From NCBI GenBank assembly GCA_003223295.1, contig QHYM01000124.1, forward strand, positions 1-64,000: a stretch of DNA of 64,000 nucleotides, read 5' to 3'. Below the pieces are notes generated by a model that saw nothing but the letters and a program-made list of their open reading frames with translations, was not told the DNA's origin and made no database searches. Both the position numbers and the translations under genes were made by a program. Origin of the DNA: Acidobacteriota bacterium (lineage in GTDB: Bacteria > Acidobacteriota > Terriglobia > Acidiferrales > UBA7541). This document shows positions 21,022 through 29,736 of this stretch, piece after piece (the stretch's first letter is position 1; every line of letters starts with the position of its first letter).

Positions 21022-21816
21022 ATGGCGCTTGAAAATTGCAGGCTTTGCCGAGGAACAGGATGGAAGCTGGTGCCACGCGCCGATGGCGCGGCGAGCAGCG
21101 TCGCGGTGGCCTGCGACTGCGGCATGCAAGAACGCGCCGTTCGCGTGATGGAGCGCGCGCGCATTCCCAAGCGCTATGAGCATTGCGATTTTGAGAGTTA
21201 CAGCACCGAGGTGGCGTCTACGCCGCAGGAGAGACTCTCCTTGCAGCAAGCTAAATTGTCGGCTCAGAGTTTTGTTCGAGATTATCCGGGGTCGTCGGAA
21301 AAGGGGCTGCTGCTGATGGGCCCTTCCGGCGTAGGGAAGACGCACCTTGCCGTCGCGGCAGTCAAAGAGCTGATTCAGCGCGGGCACGCAGGATTGTTCT
21401 GCGATTACCGCGAACTGCTGAAGGAAATTCAGGCGAGCTACAATCCTGCGAGCGAATCCACAGAGATGCGAATTCTGGAGCCGATTCGCACAGTGGAGAT
21501 TTTAGTGCTGGATGACCTGGGCGCGAGCAAACCGTCCGATTGGGTACGCGACATCGTGGGGATCGTCTTAAATGCTCGCTATAACGAGAGTCGAACGACC
21601 ATCATCACCACCAATTATCTCGATAACCCAACTTCAGAAGGCGAAGCAGCACGCCTCCCCGGCGGAAAGCTGGTGCCCCCAACGCGGGAAGATTCGCTGG
21701 AGCAGCGGATTGGAGCGCGCATGCGGTCGCGCTTGTATGAGATGTGCCGCACTGTGGAAATATGCGCCCCTGATTTCCGACGAGAAAAAACGCAAGCCGG
21801 GCGCGCCCGCGCCTAG
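21022..21816 (+). CDS. DnaC/IstB-like AAA+ ATPase with N-terminal Cys motif
   Basis: GLLLMGPSGVGKTHLAVAAVKELI (Walker A), VEILVLDDLGASK (Walker B), CRLCRGTGW...CDCG. Confidence 0.85.
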   Translation: MALENCRLCRGTGWKLVPRADGAASSVAVACDCGMQERAVRVMERARIPKRYEHCDFESYSTEVASTPQERLSLQQAKLSAQSFVRDYPGSSEKGLLLMGPSGVGKTHLAVAAVKELIQRGHAGLFCDYRELLKEIQASYNPASESTEMRILEPIRTVEILVLDDLGASKPSDWVRDIVGIVLNARYNESRTTIITTNYLDNPTSEGEAARLPGGKLVPPTREDSLEQRIGARMRSRLYEMCRTVEICAPDFRREKTQAGRARA

Positions 21817-21841
21817 TTCCGGCACTAGCCCCGTAGTTTCA

Positions 21842-21871
21842 TTGACATAGGCGCGAGGCGGCGAGTATGCT
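21842..21871 (+). promoter_or_regulatory. Predicted sigma70 promoter of rpsA
   Basis: TTGACA-18 nt-TATGCT, about 170 nt upstream of the rpsA ATG. Confidence 0.65.
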
Positions 21872-21915
21872 TTTCAGGTTGCAGCGTTCCCCGTGACGTT
21901 CGCAGCATTTCCTGT

Positions 21916-22014
21916 TTGACCGTGTCCCGGTCAATCACCTTGCACTAGACCCTAGTAGGGATTCCGCAAGGAATTTATGCGACAAAATGTGGGGCCGCAG
22001 TGCGGCTGCCACAT
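21916..22014 (+). promoter_or_regulatory. Structured 5' leader of rpsA (four consecutive hairpins)
   Basis: TTGACC-GTGTCCC-GGTCAA; CCCT-AGT-AGGG; ATTCC-GCAA-GGAAT; ATGTGG..CCGC-AGT-GCGG..CCACAT. Confidence 0.6.
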
Positions 22015-22042
22015 CGGAAGTATCCTCTGGAGGCCAACAACC

Positions 22043-24019
22043 ATGTTTCCTGACCACGAGAACCCGTCGAACATCGCGGCCGCCGCCGCACCTGCACCAA
22101 GCACGAACGAAGCAAGCACTTCCGATCAGATTGCTCCTCCGGTCACCGAACAAGCCGAATCCGCCAATGGAGTGCCGGCAACTCCGGCTCCTGCGCCAGC
22201 ACCCCAAGCGGCAGCGTCCGCGGAGACGCCGGAAGCTCCTGCTCCAGCAGAAGCGCACGGCGAAACTCCCGCGGTGGATGCCGAAGCCGCAGCGGCAGCC
22301 GAAGAGGCGGCCGGCTCCGAAGAGATGAGCAAGCTGATGCAGGAGTATGACGAGAAGCAGGAAGCTGCTGCTTCGCACGAGGTGATCGAGGTCAAGGTCG
22401 TCGCGTACACCGAACACGGCGTCGTAGTGGACCTCGGCGGAAAAACGGAAGGGTTGATTCCCGCAGCCGAATTCGCAGAGACGGAGATTCCACGGCCGGA
22501 CCCGAACGCCACCATTGAAGTGCAGCGCTCGGGCGAGCACAAAGACGGTTACGAGATTGTTTCTTACCAGAAGGTGCTGCGCCGCAGGACCTGGGAAAAG
22601 ATTGAAGCGACCTTCAAGACCAAAGAAACCATCACCGGGAAAGTAGTGGATCGCATCAAGGGCGGTCTGGTGGTGGACATTGGCGTGCGCGCGTTCCTGC
22701 CCGGCTCGCAGTACGACCTGCGTCCCACGCAAAACCTGGATGAATTGCTTGGCACGGAAGTGCAAGTGCGCGTCACCAAGCTGAACCGCCGGCGCGGCAA
22801 CGTGGTGGTGAGCCGGCGCGCGCTGCTCGAAGAAGAGCTGCACGCCAAGCGCGCGGCGCTGATGGAAACGCTGAACGAAGGCCAGATCGTTCACGGGCAT
22901 GTGAAAAACGTGACCGATTACGGCGCGTTTGTGGACCTGGGAGGAATCGATGGCCTGCTGCACTTGACGGACTTGAGCTGGGGCCGCGTGAAGCATCCTT
23001 CGGACGTGGTCAAGCCAGAGCAAGAGCTCGACGTAATCATTTTGAAGTTCGACAAGGAAAAGCAGCGAATTTCTCTCGGCCTGAAGCAATTGACCCCGGA
23101 TCCCTGGGTGAACGCGGCGGAGAAGTATCCTGCAGGCGGCAAGGTCCAGGGGAAAATCGTGGGGCTCGTGGATTACGGCGCGTTCGTGGAACTCGAACAG
23201 GGCATCGAGGGCCTGGTGCATGTTTCGGAAATGAGCTGGAACAAGAAAGTTTCGCACCCGTCGAAGATTGCCAAGGTGGGCGACGTCGTTGACGTGGTGG
23301 TGCTGGACATCAAGCCGAGCGACCGGCGTGTCTCGCTGGGAATGAAGCAAGCGCAACCTGATCCGTGGCTGCTGACCGCGCAGAAATATCCTGTGGGAAC
23401 CGTCATCACCGGGAAGGTTCGCAATATCGCCGAATTTGGCGCATTCGTGGAAATCGAGGATGGCTTTGACGGGCTCGTGCACGTTGGCGACGTGAGCTGG
23501 ACCGGCCGCGTAAAGAACCCGCACGAAGTTTTCAAGAAGGGGGAGCCAGTCACCGCGAAAGTTTTGAAGATTGACGCGGAGAACCGCCGGGTGTCCCTGG
23601 GCATCAAGCAAGTCAACGACATCTGGGGCGATTGGTTCAAGCAGCACAGAGTCGGGCAAATCGTGAAGGGCAAGGTTTCGCGCATCGCCACGTTCGGAGC
23701 GTTCGTGGAATTGGGCGAAAACATTGAAGCGCTCTGCCACAACACGGAAATCGAAGACCGCCGGCGGCGGGATGAAGGCATGGGCGGCTACCGCCCTACC
23801 ACCGGCCCGTTGAAGAGCGCCGGACCGCTCGAACCGGGCAAGGAATACGATTTCAAGATCATCAAAATCAGCCCGGAGACGCGAAGGATCGGCTTGAGCT
23901 ATCGCGCTGCGGTGAAGCAAATCGAGCGCAAGGAAATCGAACAGTATCGGTCGACGTCGAAGTCCTCGTCGACGGCGACGATTGGAGATGCGCTGAAGTC
24001 CAAGCTTTCGGCGCGTTAG
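22043..24019 (+). CDS. rpsA: 30S ribosomal protein S1 with about 100-aa Ala/Pro/Glu-rich N-terminal extension
   Basis: Repeated S1 domains (GKVQGKIVGLVDYGAFVELEQGIEGLVHVSEMSW etc.). ATG at 22043 follows an AGG-rich RBS; the longer ORF from 21977 overlaps leader hairpins. Confidence 0.93.
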   Translation: MFPDHENPSNIAAAAAPAPSTNEASTSDQIAPPVTEQAESANGVPATPAPAPAPQAAASAETPEAPAPAEAHGETPAVDAEAAAAAEEAAGSEEMSKLMQEYDEKQEAAASHEVIEVKVVAYTEHGVVVDLGGKTEGLIPAAEFAETEIPRPDPNATIEVQRSGEHKDGYEIVSYQKVLRRRTWEKIEATFKTKETITGKVVDRIKGGLVVDIGVRAFLPGSQYDLRPTQNLDELLGTEVQVRVTKLNRRRGNVVVSRRALLEEELHAKRAALMETLNEGQIVHGHVKNVTDYGAFVDLGGIDGLLHLTDLSWGRVKHPSDVVKPEQELDVIILKFDKEKQRISLGLKQLTPDPWVNAAEKYPAGGKVQGKIVGLVDYGAFVELEQGIEGLVHVSEMSWNKKVSHPSKIAKVGDVVDVVVLDIKPSDRRVSLGMKQAQPDPWLLTAQKYPVGTVITGKVRNIAEFGAFVEIEDGFDGLVHVGDVSWTGRVKNPHEVFKKGEPVTAKVLKIDAENRRVSLGIKQVNDIWGDWFKQHRVGQIVKGKVSRIATFGAFVELGENIEALCHNTEIEDRRRRDEGMGGYRPTTGPLKSAGPLEPGKEYDFKIIKISPETRRIGLSYRAAVKQIERKEIEQYRSTSKSSSTATIGDALKSKLSAR

Positions 24020-24092
24020 ATTATGAGAGCCTGACCCGGGGGCACGGCCTTCATAATTTCATTTACCTGCGGGTCATTTTAGTGATAGGAAG

Positions 24093-24121
24093 GGGGGCAA
24101 TCCGGCGGTACGCCAGCCCCC
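24093..24121 (+). other. Intergenic hairpin between rpsA and the HU-type gene
   Basis: GGGGGC-AATC-CGGCG-GTA-CGCC-A-GCCCCC. Confidence 0.55.
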
Positions 24122-24214
24122 TGTAAACCCATACGCTTGACTGAGCTCGGGCAAAGTGGAGCGGTGGGAGCTTAGGCGGTCCCCTCGAGGACTGCGCGAC
24201 GAGGCATAGCGAAG

Positions 24215-24553
24215 ATGACCAAGCAACCGACATCGACACTCACAAAGGCTGACCTGATCGAAGAAGTTCTGAACGTGACCGAACTTCCTCGCAAGGAATC
24301 CGAAACGATTGTCGAAACCATATTCGACAGCATCATCGGCGCTTTGCAGAAGGGCGAAAAGATCGAGATTCGCGGCTTTGGCAGCTTCCGCACCCGCGAA
24401 CGCCGGGGACGTGTGGGCCGCAATCCAAAGACCGGGGAAAAAGTTGAAGTGCCCGCGAAGAAGATTCCCTATTTCAAGCCCAGCAAAGAATTGAAAGATT
24501 TTGTGAATAACGCCGCCACCCACACTGCCGCCGGTGACTCGCAGGGCGGTTAG
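24215..24553 (+). CDS. HU/IHF-family DNA-binding protein
   Basis: TLTKADLIEEVLNVTELPRKESETIVETIFDSIIGALQKGEKIEIRGFGSFRTRERRGRVGRNPKTGEKVEVPAKKIPYFKPSKEL. Confidence 0.95.
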   Translation: MTKQPTSTLTKADLIEEVLNVTELPRKESETIVETIFDSIIGALQKGEKIEIRGFGSFRTRERRGRVGRNPKTGEKVEVPAKKIPYFKPSKELKDFVNNAATHTAAGDSQGG

Positions 24554-24697
24554 CCCGCGCTCAGGCCTTCCTGTTCGCTTCCCTTCCCCAAAAACGTTTG
24601 GTTTCCGATTCTGTCACTGGCGAATTGGTGTGCCTCCGGCGCGCCTTTTCTAGGTTATCCTGTGCGCGCAGTTTTGTGAGCAAAAGGAAACGTCGCG

Positions 24698-25183
24698 ATG
24701 GACTATCTGTGGACTCCCTGGCGTTACCAGTACATGGCGCAAGCGGCGAGTGGGCAGCGGCCCGAATGCATTTTTTGCGATGCCCTGGCGAAAAAGAAAG
24801 ATTCGGAAACACTGATCGTTCATCGGGGCGCGAAAGCGTTCGTGATTCTCAACCGATTTCCCTACACTTCGGGGCACGTCATGATTGTGCCGTACGCGCA
24901 TGTGGCGGAATTGAAGCTTTGCGATGCTGAAACGTTGTGCGAGATCATGCAGCTCGCGCAGCGGGTCGAAACTGTTTTTCGAACGGACTACAAGCCGGAT
25001 GGCATGAACCTGGGAATGAATCTGGGCCGTGCGGCAGGAGCTGGAGTCGCCGGGCACCTGCACCTGCACATGCTGCCGCGGTGGATCGGCGATTCGAATT
25101 TTATGACCGTGACCGGCGAAACACGCGTGCACCCGGAAGATTTGCAGACCACCTACGAGCGTCTTTCCAAGGCGCTCGCCTGA
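24698..25183 (+). CDS. HIT-family hydrolase
   Basis: MDYLWTPWRYQYM..., CIFCDALA, GVAGHLHLHMLPRW (histidine triad). Confidence 0.93.
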   Translation: MDYLWTPWRYQYMAQAASGQRPECIFCDALAKKKDSETLIVHRGAKAFVILNRFPYTSGHVMIVPYAHVAELKLCDAETLCEIMQLAQRVETVFRTDYKPDGMNLGMNLGRAAGAGVAGHLHLHMLPRWIGDSNFMTVTGETRVHPEDLQTTYERLSKALA

Positions 25184-25273
25184 TGGGGCGAAGCGCCACT
25201 TGTTTCGCGGAGCGAGACACGCCGAGATAAAATATGAGGCTCGATATTTTTTTGCCAAAGCAAGGGAACGACC

Positions 25274-26416
25274 GTGGACCTTGAGCTGACCGAAGAACAA
25301 CAGCTGCTGCAAAAAAGCGTGCGGGAATTTGCGGAATCCGAAGTGCGCCCGCTGGCCAAGGAGCATGACGAGAGCGGACACTTTCCGCGGGGCTTGTTCA
25401 AGAAAGCGGCAGAACTCGGCTTAACCGCAGTAGCGTTTCCAGAGAACGAAGGCGGAGCGGGCTTCGATCACGTCGCCTATACCATCGTGATTGAAGAGAT
25501 TTCGCGCTGCTGCGCATCGACAGGCGTGATCCTCTCGGTGCAGAATTCTCTCTACTGCGATCCGATTCATCGCTACGGCACGGAAGAGCAGAAGAAGAGA
25601 TTCCTGCTTCCCTATACGTGTGGTGAAAAAATCGGCTGCTACGCACTGACCGAGCCGCAAGCTGGTTCAAACGCCGCAGCGCTGCAAACCAAGGCGGTGA
25701 AAAAGGGTGACAACTACGTTCTCAACGGAACGAAAGCGTGGATCACCAACGGCGGGGCGGCGGACGCGGCGATTGTGTATGTGAACACGGAGCCAGCCAA
25801 GGGCGAAAAAGGAATCACCGCACTGGTGGTGGAAAAGGGCACGCCGGGGTTCAAAGTCGGAAAAGAAGAAAAGAAGCTGGGCATCAACGCCACCGCGTGT
25901 AGCGAGTTGGTCTTTACCGATTGCGCGGTGCCAGTGGCCAATCGCATAGGCAACGAAGGCGAAGGCTATAGAGTGGCGCTTTCGACGCTGGATGGCGGGC
26001 GCATCGGCATTGCCGCGCAAGCCACGGGCATCGCCCAGGGAGCGTTCGAGGCCGCGCTGAAGTATTCGCAAGAGCGCCATGCGTTTGGGCATCCAATTTC
26101 GCAATTTCAAGCGATTCAATTCATGCTCGCCGATATGAGCACGGAAATTGACGCGGCGCGCTTGCTGAACCGCAAAGCCGCGTGGAAGCAGGATAACGGC
26201 GCGCGCTTCAGCATGGACGCGGCGATCGCAAAATTATTCGCTAGCGAAATGGCCACGCGCGTCACCCACAAGGCCATTCAGATTCACGGCGGCAACGGGT
26301 ACAGCCGCGAATATCCCGTCGAGCGCAACTACCGCGACGCGCGCATCACTGAAATCTACGAAGGCACCAGCGAAATCCAGCGCCTGGTCATCTCTTCCTG
26401 GGTATTAAAGTCCTGA
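25274..26416 (+). CDS. Acyl-CoA dehydrogenase
   Basis: CYALTEPQAGSNAAALQTKA, ITNGGAADAAIVYV, QIHGGNGYSREYPVERNYRDARITEIYEGTSEIQRLVIS; GTG start. Confidence 0.96.
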   Translation: MDLELTEEQQLLQKSVREFAESEVRPLAKEHDESGHFPRGLFKKAAELGLTAVAFPENEGGAGFDHVAYTIVIEEISRCCASTGVILSVQNSLYCDPIHRYGTEEQKKRFLLPYTCGEKIGCYALTEPQAGSNAAALQTKAVKKGDNYVLNGTKAWITNGGAADAAIVYVNTEPAKGEKGITALVVEKGTPGFKVGKEEKKLGINATACSELVFTDCAVPVANRIGNEGEGYRVALSTLDGGRIGIAAQATGIAQGAFEAALKYSQERHAFGHPISQFQAIQFMLADMSTEIDAARLLNRKAAWKQDNGARFSMDAAIAKLFASEMATRVTHKAIQIHGGNGYSREYPVERNYRDARITEIYEGTSEIQRLVISSWVLKS

Positions 26417-26483
26417 AGCTGCCCCATTTTGATAATGCTCAGTCTAAGCCACTGACAAGATTGCTAAGGCACTTACATTCTTA

Positions 26484-28778
26484 CTACCAGGCGGGAGGGA
26501 CTTCCAGCATCCAGGCGTTCGATCCGCCGGTGGATTCCCAGATGGCCAGGTGTTTTCCGTCCTGCGATGGAATAGCCCAGCCAACGTATGGCTTGTTTTC
26601 CTGAAGCACCGACCTCGCGCGGCCATTAAGATCAATGTTAATGAGCGAGCGCATCTCTCCGTGAAGCATGGCGCTGGCCCAGAAACTTTTTCCGTTGGCG
26701 GCCCAGTCGATGGTGGCGATTCCCGCCCAGTCTTTCACTTTGAGGACGCGCTCGGCGCCGCCCCGCGTGGGGATGAGTCGGATTTCGGCTTTGGTGGGGG
26801 CGCGCATTTTCTTGGCCAGCGCCAGCGTCTTGCCGTTCGGCGACAGGGTCCAGTTGTAGTATTGCCACTCCGGTTCCTTAATCTGCAACAGCTCTTTCTT
26901 CGCGCCGCTCTTGGCGTCGAATTCTTCGAAGACCAGCGCATCTTTCGTGTACTTGCTGTAGAGGCACTCGTGCGAAGGCAAGCGCGCACACTGGAAATTG
27001 TTGATGCCCGAATCCTCCAGCAGAAGTTGCGCGGTTCCGCCATCCAGCGGAATGTGCATCAGGCGCACGCTTCGAGATTGGAATTCGCCTTCCGGCTGCG
27101 TGTTCGGGGCGCTATGGCCGGCAACGTTCGAGTTCTGGCTCGAGGGCACGCTGCTCGATGCGTCCGCCACGTTCCGGCCGGTTTCGGTCAAATAGAGAAT
27201 CACGGTGCGCTCCGGATTGAGCCGCAAAAGGTTTGGCGTTCCCTGAACGCCCGAGATGAGGTCCGGAGTAGCCGCGCCGATTTGCTGCCGAAAGATATGA
27301 AACGTGCCTTCGCGTTCTGAGACGAACAGAACCGACTTGCCGTCGGGCGTCCATTCAAACGGGCGGCTTTGCCATTCGTCGAGAGTGAGGCGCTGCAGCT
27401 TGCCGATGTCGCGCGTTTTGGCATCCACGTCCGCGACGTAAACGGCCGGAGCGATGTTTGTGCGGATGAAGACCGCGTGCTTTCCGTCGGCGGACATATT
27501 GATGACCGGCTTCCAGTCTGGTCCGCTGGTCAGGCGCACCGGGGCTCCCCAGCGCCATCCCGGACGCGTATCCACCTTCAGCGACCACACATTGGATTCG
27601 CCTTGGTTGGGAGGCTCTTCCGCACGCGAGAAGAGAATGCGGTTGTCCCGCGTCCATACTAGCCCGTATTGCAAACGATAGTCGGAAAGGATCAAATCCG
27701 TTTTGCCGATGGCCGGTTCGTACATTTCGATTCGCACGTCCTCGGTGCTGTATCCTGGCCAATAGACGTCTTTCAGATAAGCAAACCTCTGGCTGTCGGG
27801 TGACCAGGCGGGCGGGCCAACAACAAATCCCAGGAGGCTAACGGCCATATGCGGCTCCCCGCCGTCGGTGCTCGCCAGCCAAATTTCGGAGTGATTGAAC
27901 TTGTCGCCGCGTAGGAAGGCCATCTGCTTGCCGTCGGGCGAGACGCTTGCGGCTTCCGCTCCCGCGACCAATTTCCGGGGAGCGCCACCCAACACGGGAA
28001 TGTTCCACAAGCTCGAGTGCTCTTCGCTGTCACCCACAGCTTCGGCCAGCAAGTGGCTTCCGTCAGGAAACCAGCTCAAGTGATGCACGCGAAATCCTTG
28101 GGGGAGGGACAACGCGTGGGATTCATCCGTCGCGATCTCCCGCAAGAAGGTGCCTCGTGGATCGATGTAAGCGAGATAACGACCGTCGGGAGAAATCGCC
28201 CCGAAATAGACAGGCACGTCCGGAGAATTGGCGGTTAATCTGATTTCCTTGGGAAGAACTGGCTGAAGGGCGCGGGATGCGCGCATTCCAATATGCAGGC
28301 CAAAACCAACCGCCACGATGATGATCAGGAGGCCGGCGGCCACCAACCGCCAACCCGGTTTGTCTTTGCTTTTGACAGGAGGGGCTTCCGCTGCAGCGGT
28401 TTCCACAGACGCGAGAAAGCGGTATCCGCGCCGGGCAAGCGTTTCCACAAAGCGGGGATTGTCGGCCGAGTCGCCCAGGGTATCGCGCAGCCGCTTGACC
28501 GCGGCGTTGAGGCCGTGGTCGAAATCCACAAAAGTGTCGGAGGACCACAAGCGGGCGTGCAGGTCTTCCCGGGTAACCACTTCGCCGGGACGCTCCAGAA
28601 GCATGGCCAGAACCTGAAAGGGCTGGTCTTGGAGGCGAACCTTGAAGCCGTTGCGCCGGAGAACGCCCGCGCGAAGGTCTACCTCAAAGATTCCAAAGCG
28701 TATAACCCCGCGGCTTTCCCCGTTGCCTGGCATCATTGCCCTTCCCTGGCTGGATCCTTTAGGTAATAACGGTTCCAT
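26484..28778 (-). CDS. OmpR/CadC-type wHTH domain + TM + TolB/WD40-like propeller protein
   Basis: FEVDLRAGVLRRNGFKVRLQDQPFQVLAMLLERPGEVVTREDLHARLW...RRGYRF; TM helix LVAAGLLIIIVAVGFGLHIG; ISPDGRYLAYID/WSPDSQRFAYL repeats. Confidence 0.9.
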   Translation of the reverse strand: MEPLLPKGSSQGRAMMPGNGESRGVIRFGIFEVDLRAGVLRRNGFKVRLQDQPFQVLAMLLERPGEVVTREDLHARLWSSDTFVDFDHGLNAAVKRLRDTLGDSADNPRFVETLARRGYRFLASVETAAAEAPPVKSKDKPGWRLVAAGLLIIIVAVGFGLHIGMRASRALQPVLPKEIRLTANSPDVPVYFGAISPDGRYLAYIDPRGTFLREIATDESHALSLPQGFRVHHLSWFPDGSHLLAEAVGDSEEHSSLWNIPVLGGAPRKLVAGAEAASVSPDGKQMAFLRGDKFNHSEIWLASTDGGEPHMAVSLLGFVVGPPAWSPDSQRFAYLKDVYWPGYSTEDVRIEMYEPAIGKTDLILSDYRLQYGLVWTRDNRILFSRAEEPPNQGESNVWSLKVDTRPGWRWGAPVRLTSGPDWKPVINMSADGKHAVFIRTNIAPAVYVADVDAKTRDIGKLQRLTLDEWQSRPFEWTPDGKSVLFVSEREGTFHIFRQQIGAATPDLISGVQGTPNLLRLNPERTVILYLTETGRNVADASSSVPSSQNSNVAGHSAPNTQPEGEFQSRSVRLMHIPLDGGTAQLLLEDSGINNFQCARLPSHECLYSKYTKDALVFEEFDAKSGAKKELLQIKEPEWQYYNWTLSPNGKTLALAKKMRAPTKAEIRLIPTRGGAERVLKVKDWAGIATIDWAANGKSFWASAMLHGEMRSLINIDLNGRARSVLQENKPYVGWAIPSQDGKHLAIWESTGGSNAWMLEVPPAW

Positions 28779-28938
28779 TCGATAGAAAGTTTCCGAAGTT
28801 TCCCCGCAATTCCTGGCGCTATCTATTTGACGCGCGAAGGCTTATCTGGTCATCCGCAAATGAGATGCGCGCCTCCCCCGCGGCATTGAGGTACCTGCCC
28901 AACTGAACCATTTTCGGCGCCACCGAGAGGTGCGCGCC

Positions 28939-29619
28939 ATGAATATAAGGACGTTTTGCAAGTGGGTTCCGTTTGTTGTGGTTTTGATGCTTATCAGCAC
29001 AAACGGCTGGAGCAAATCAACCCGCAGGGGCGGTACCCAAGAAGGGGCGCAGGTGACCATTTCGGTGTATAACGACGCGGGGGTACCGGTGGATGTCCTG
29101 AGGCAGGGAGAAGAGGAGGCGTCTCGAGTTTTTCGGCAAGCGGGAATTGCGGTGCAGTGGCTGAACTGCATATTGCCCGCGGTGAGTGAAGAAGCGTCCA
29201 GGGCGTGCCGGGAAGCCGTTTTTCCAGAACATCTGCATTTGCGGATCGTTCGCAAGTCGCTCGGCCTGAAAGGAGAAACGATGGGGATTTCCTTTCAAAC
29301 CGACGACGGGAGAGGATGCTACGCGGACCTGTTCTACGAGCCAATGGAGGAACTGCAGAGGAGCGATGGCACGGATGTTGCGAGTCTGTTGGGATACGTG
29401 GCCGCGCACGAGATAGGACATCTTCTGTTGGGCACGAACTCCCACGCGGTAGCCGGAATCATGCACGCGCACTGGACTGCTGGAGAACTTACAAGTACGA
29501 AACTGGGAGAGATGGTTTTCCTCGCCAAAGAGTCTCGTCAGATGAAAGAAAGGTTGATAACCGCAGCTCAGATTTCCAAAGAAGGGTCACCAGTTGCCGG
29601 TGTGCGTGTAGGAAAGTAA
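28939..29619 (+). CDS. Putative secreted zinc metalloprotease-like protein (HEIGH motif)
   Basis: N-terminal hydrophobic segment; LGYVAAHEIGHLLLGTNSHAVAGIMHAHW. Confidence 0.7.
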   Translation: MNIRTFCKWVPFVVVLMLISTNGWSKSTRRGGTQEGAQVTISVYNDAGVPVDVLRQGEEEASRVFRQAGIAVQWLNCILPAVSEEASRACREAVFPEHLHLRIVRKSLGLKGETMGISFQTDDGRGCYADLFYEPMEELQRSDGTDVASLLGYVAAHEIGHLLLGTNSHAVAGIMHAHWTAGELTSTKLGEMVFLAKESRQMKERLITAAQISKEGSPVAGVRVGK

Positions 29620-29736
29620 GAAACGCCACGTGCTGGGCGAGAAGTCGCTTGCTCGGGGGAGGCCTGTACGGAGGGGCGGTAATGAATTGGCCGCAGGGAC
29701 GGCGCGGGGTGAAAAACAGTCATCTAAGCTTAGGGG

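Noticed and set aside
21022-21816. IS21 IstB helper ATPase
   Set aside because: No istA transposase or terminal inverted repeats nearby; more likely a chromosomal DnaC-like protein.
21935-23920. 661-aa minus-strand ORF
   Set aside because: Fully antisense to rpsA; its internal repetition mirrors the S1 repeats. High GC leaves long open antisense frames.
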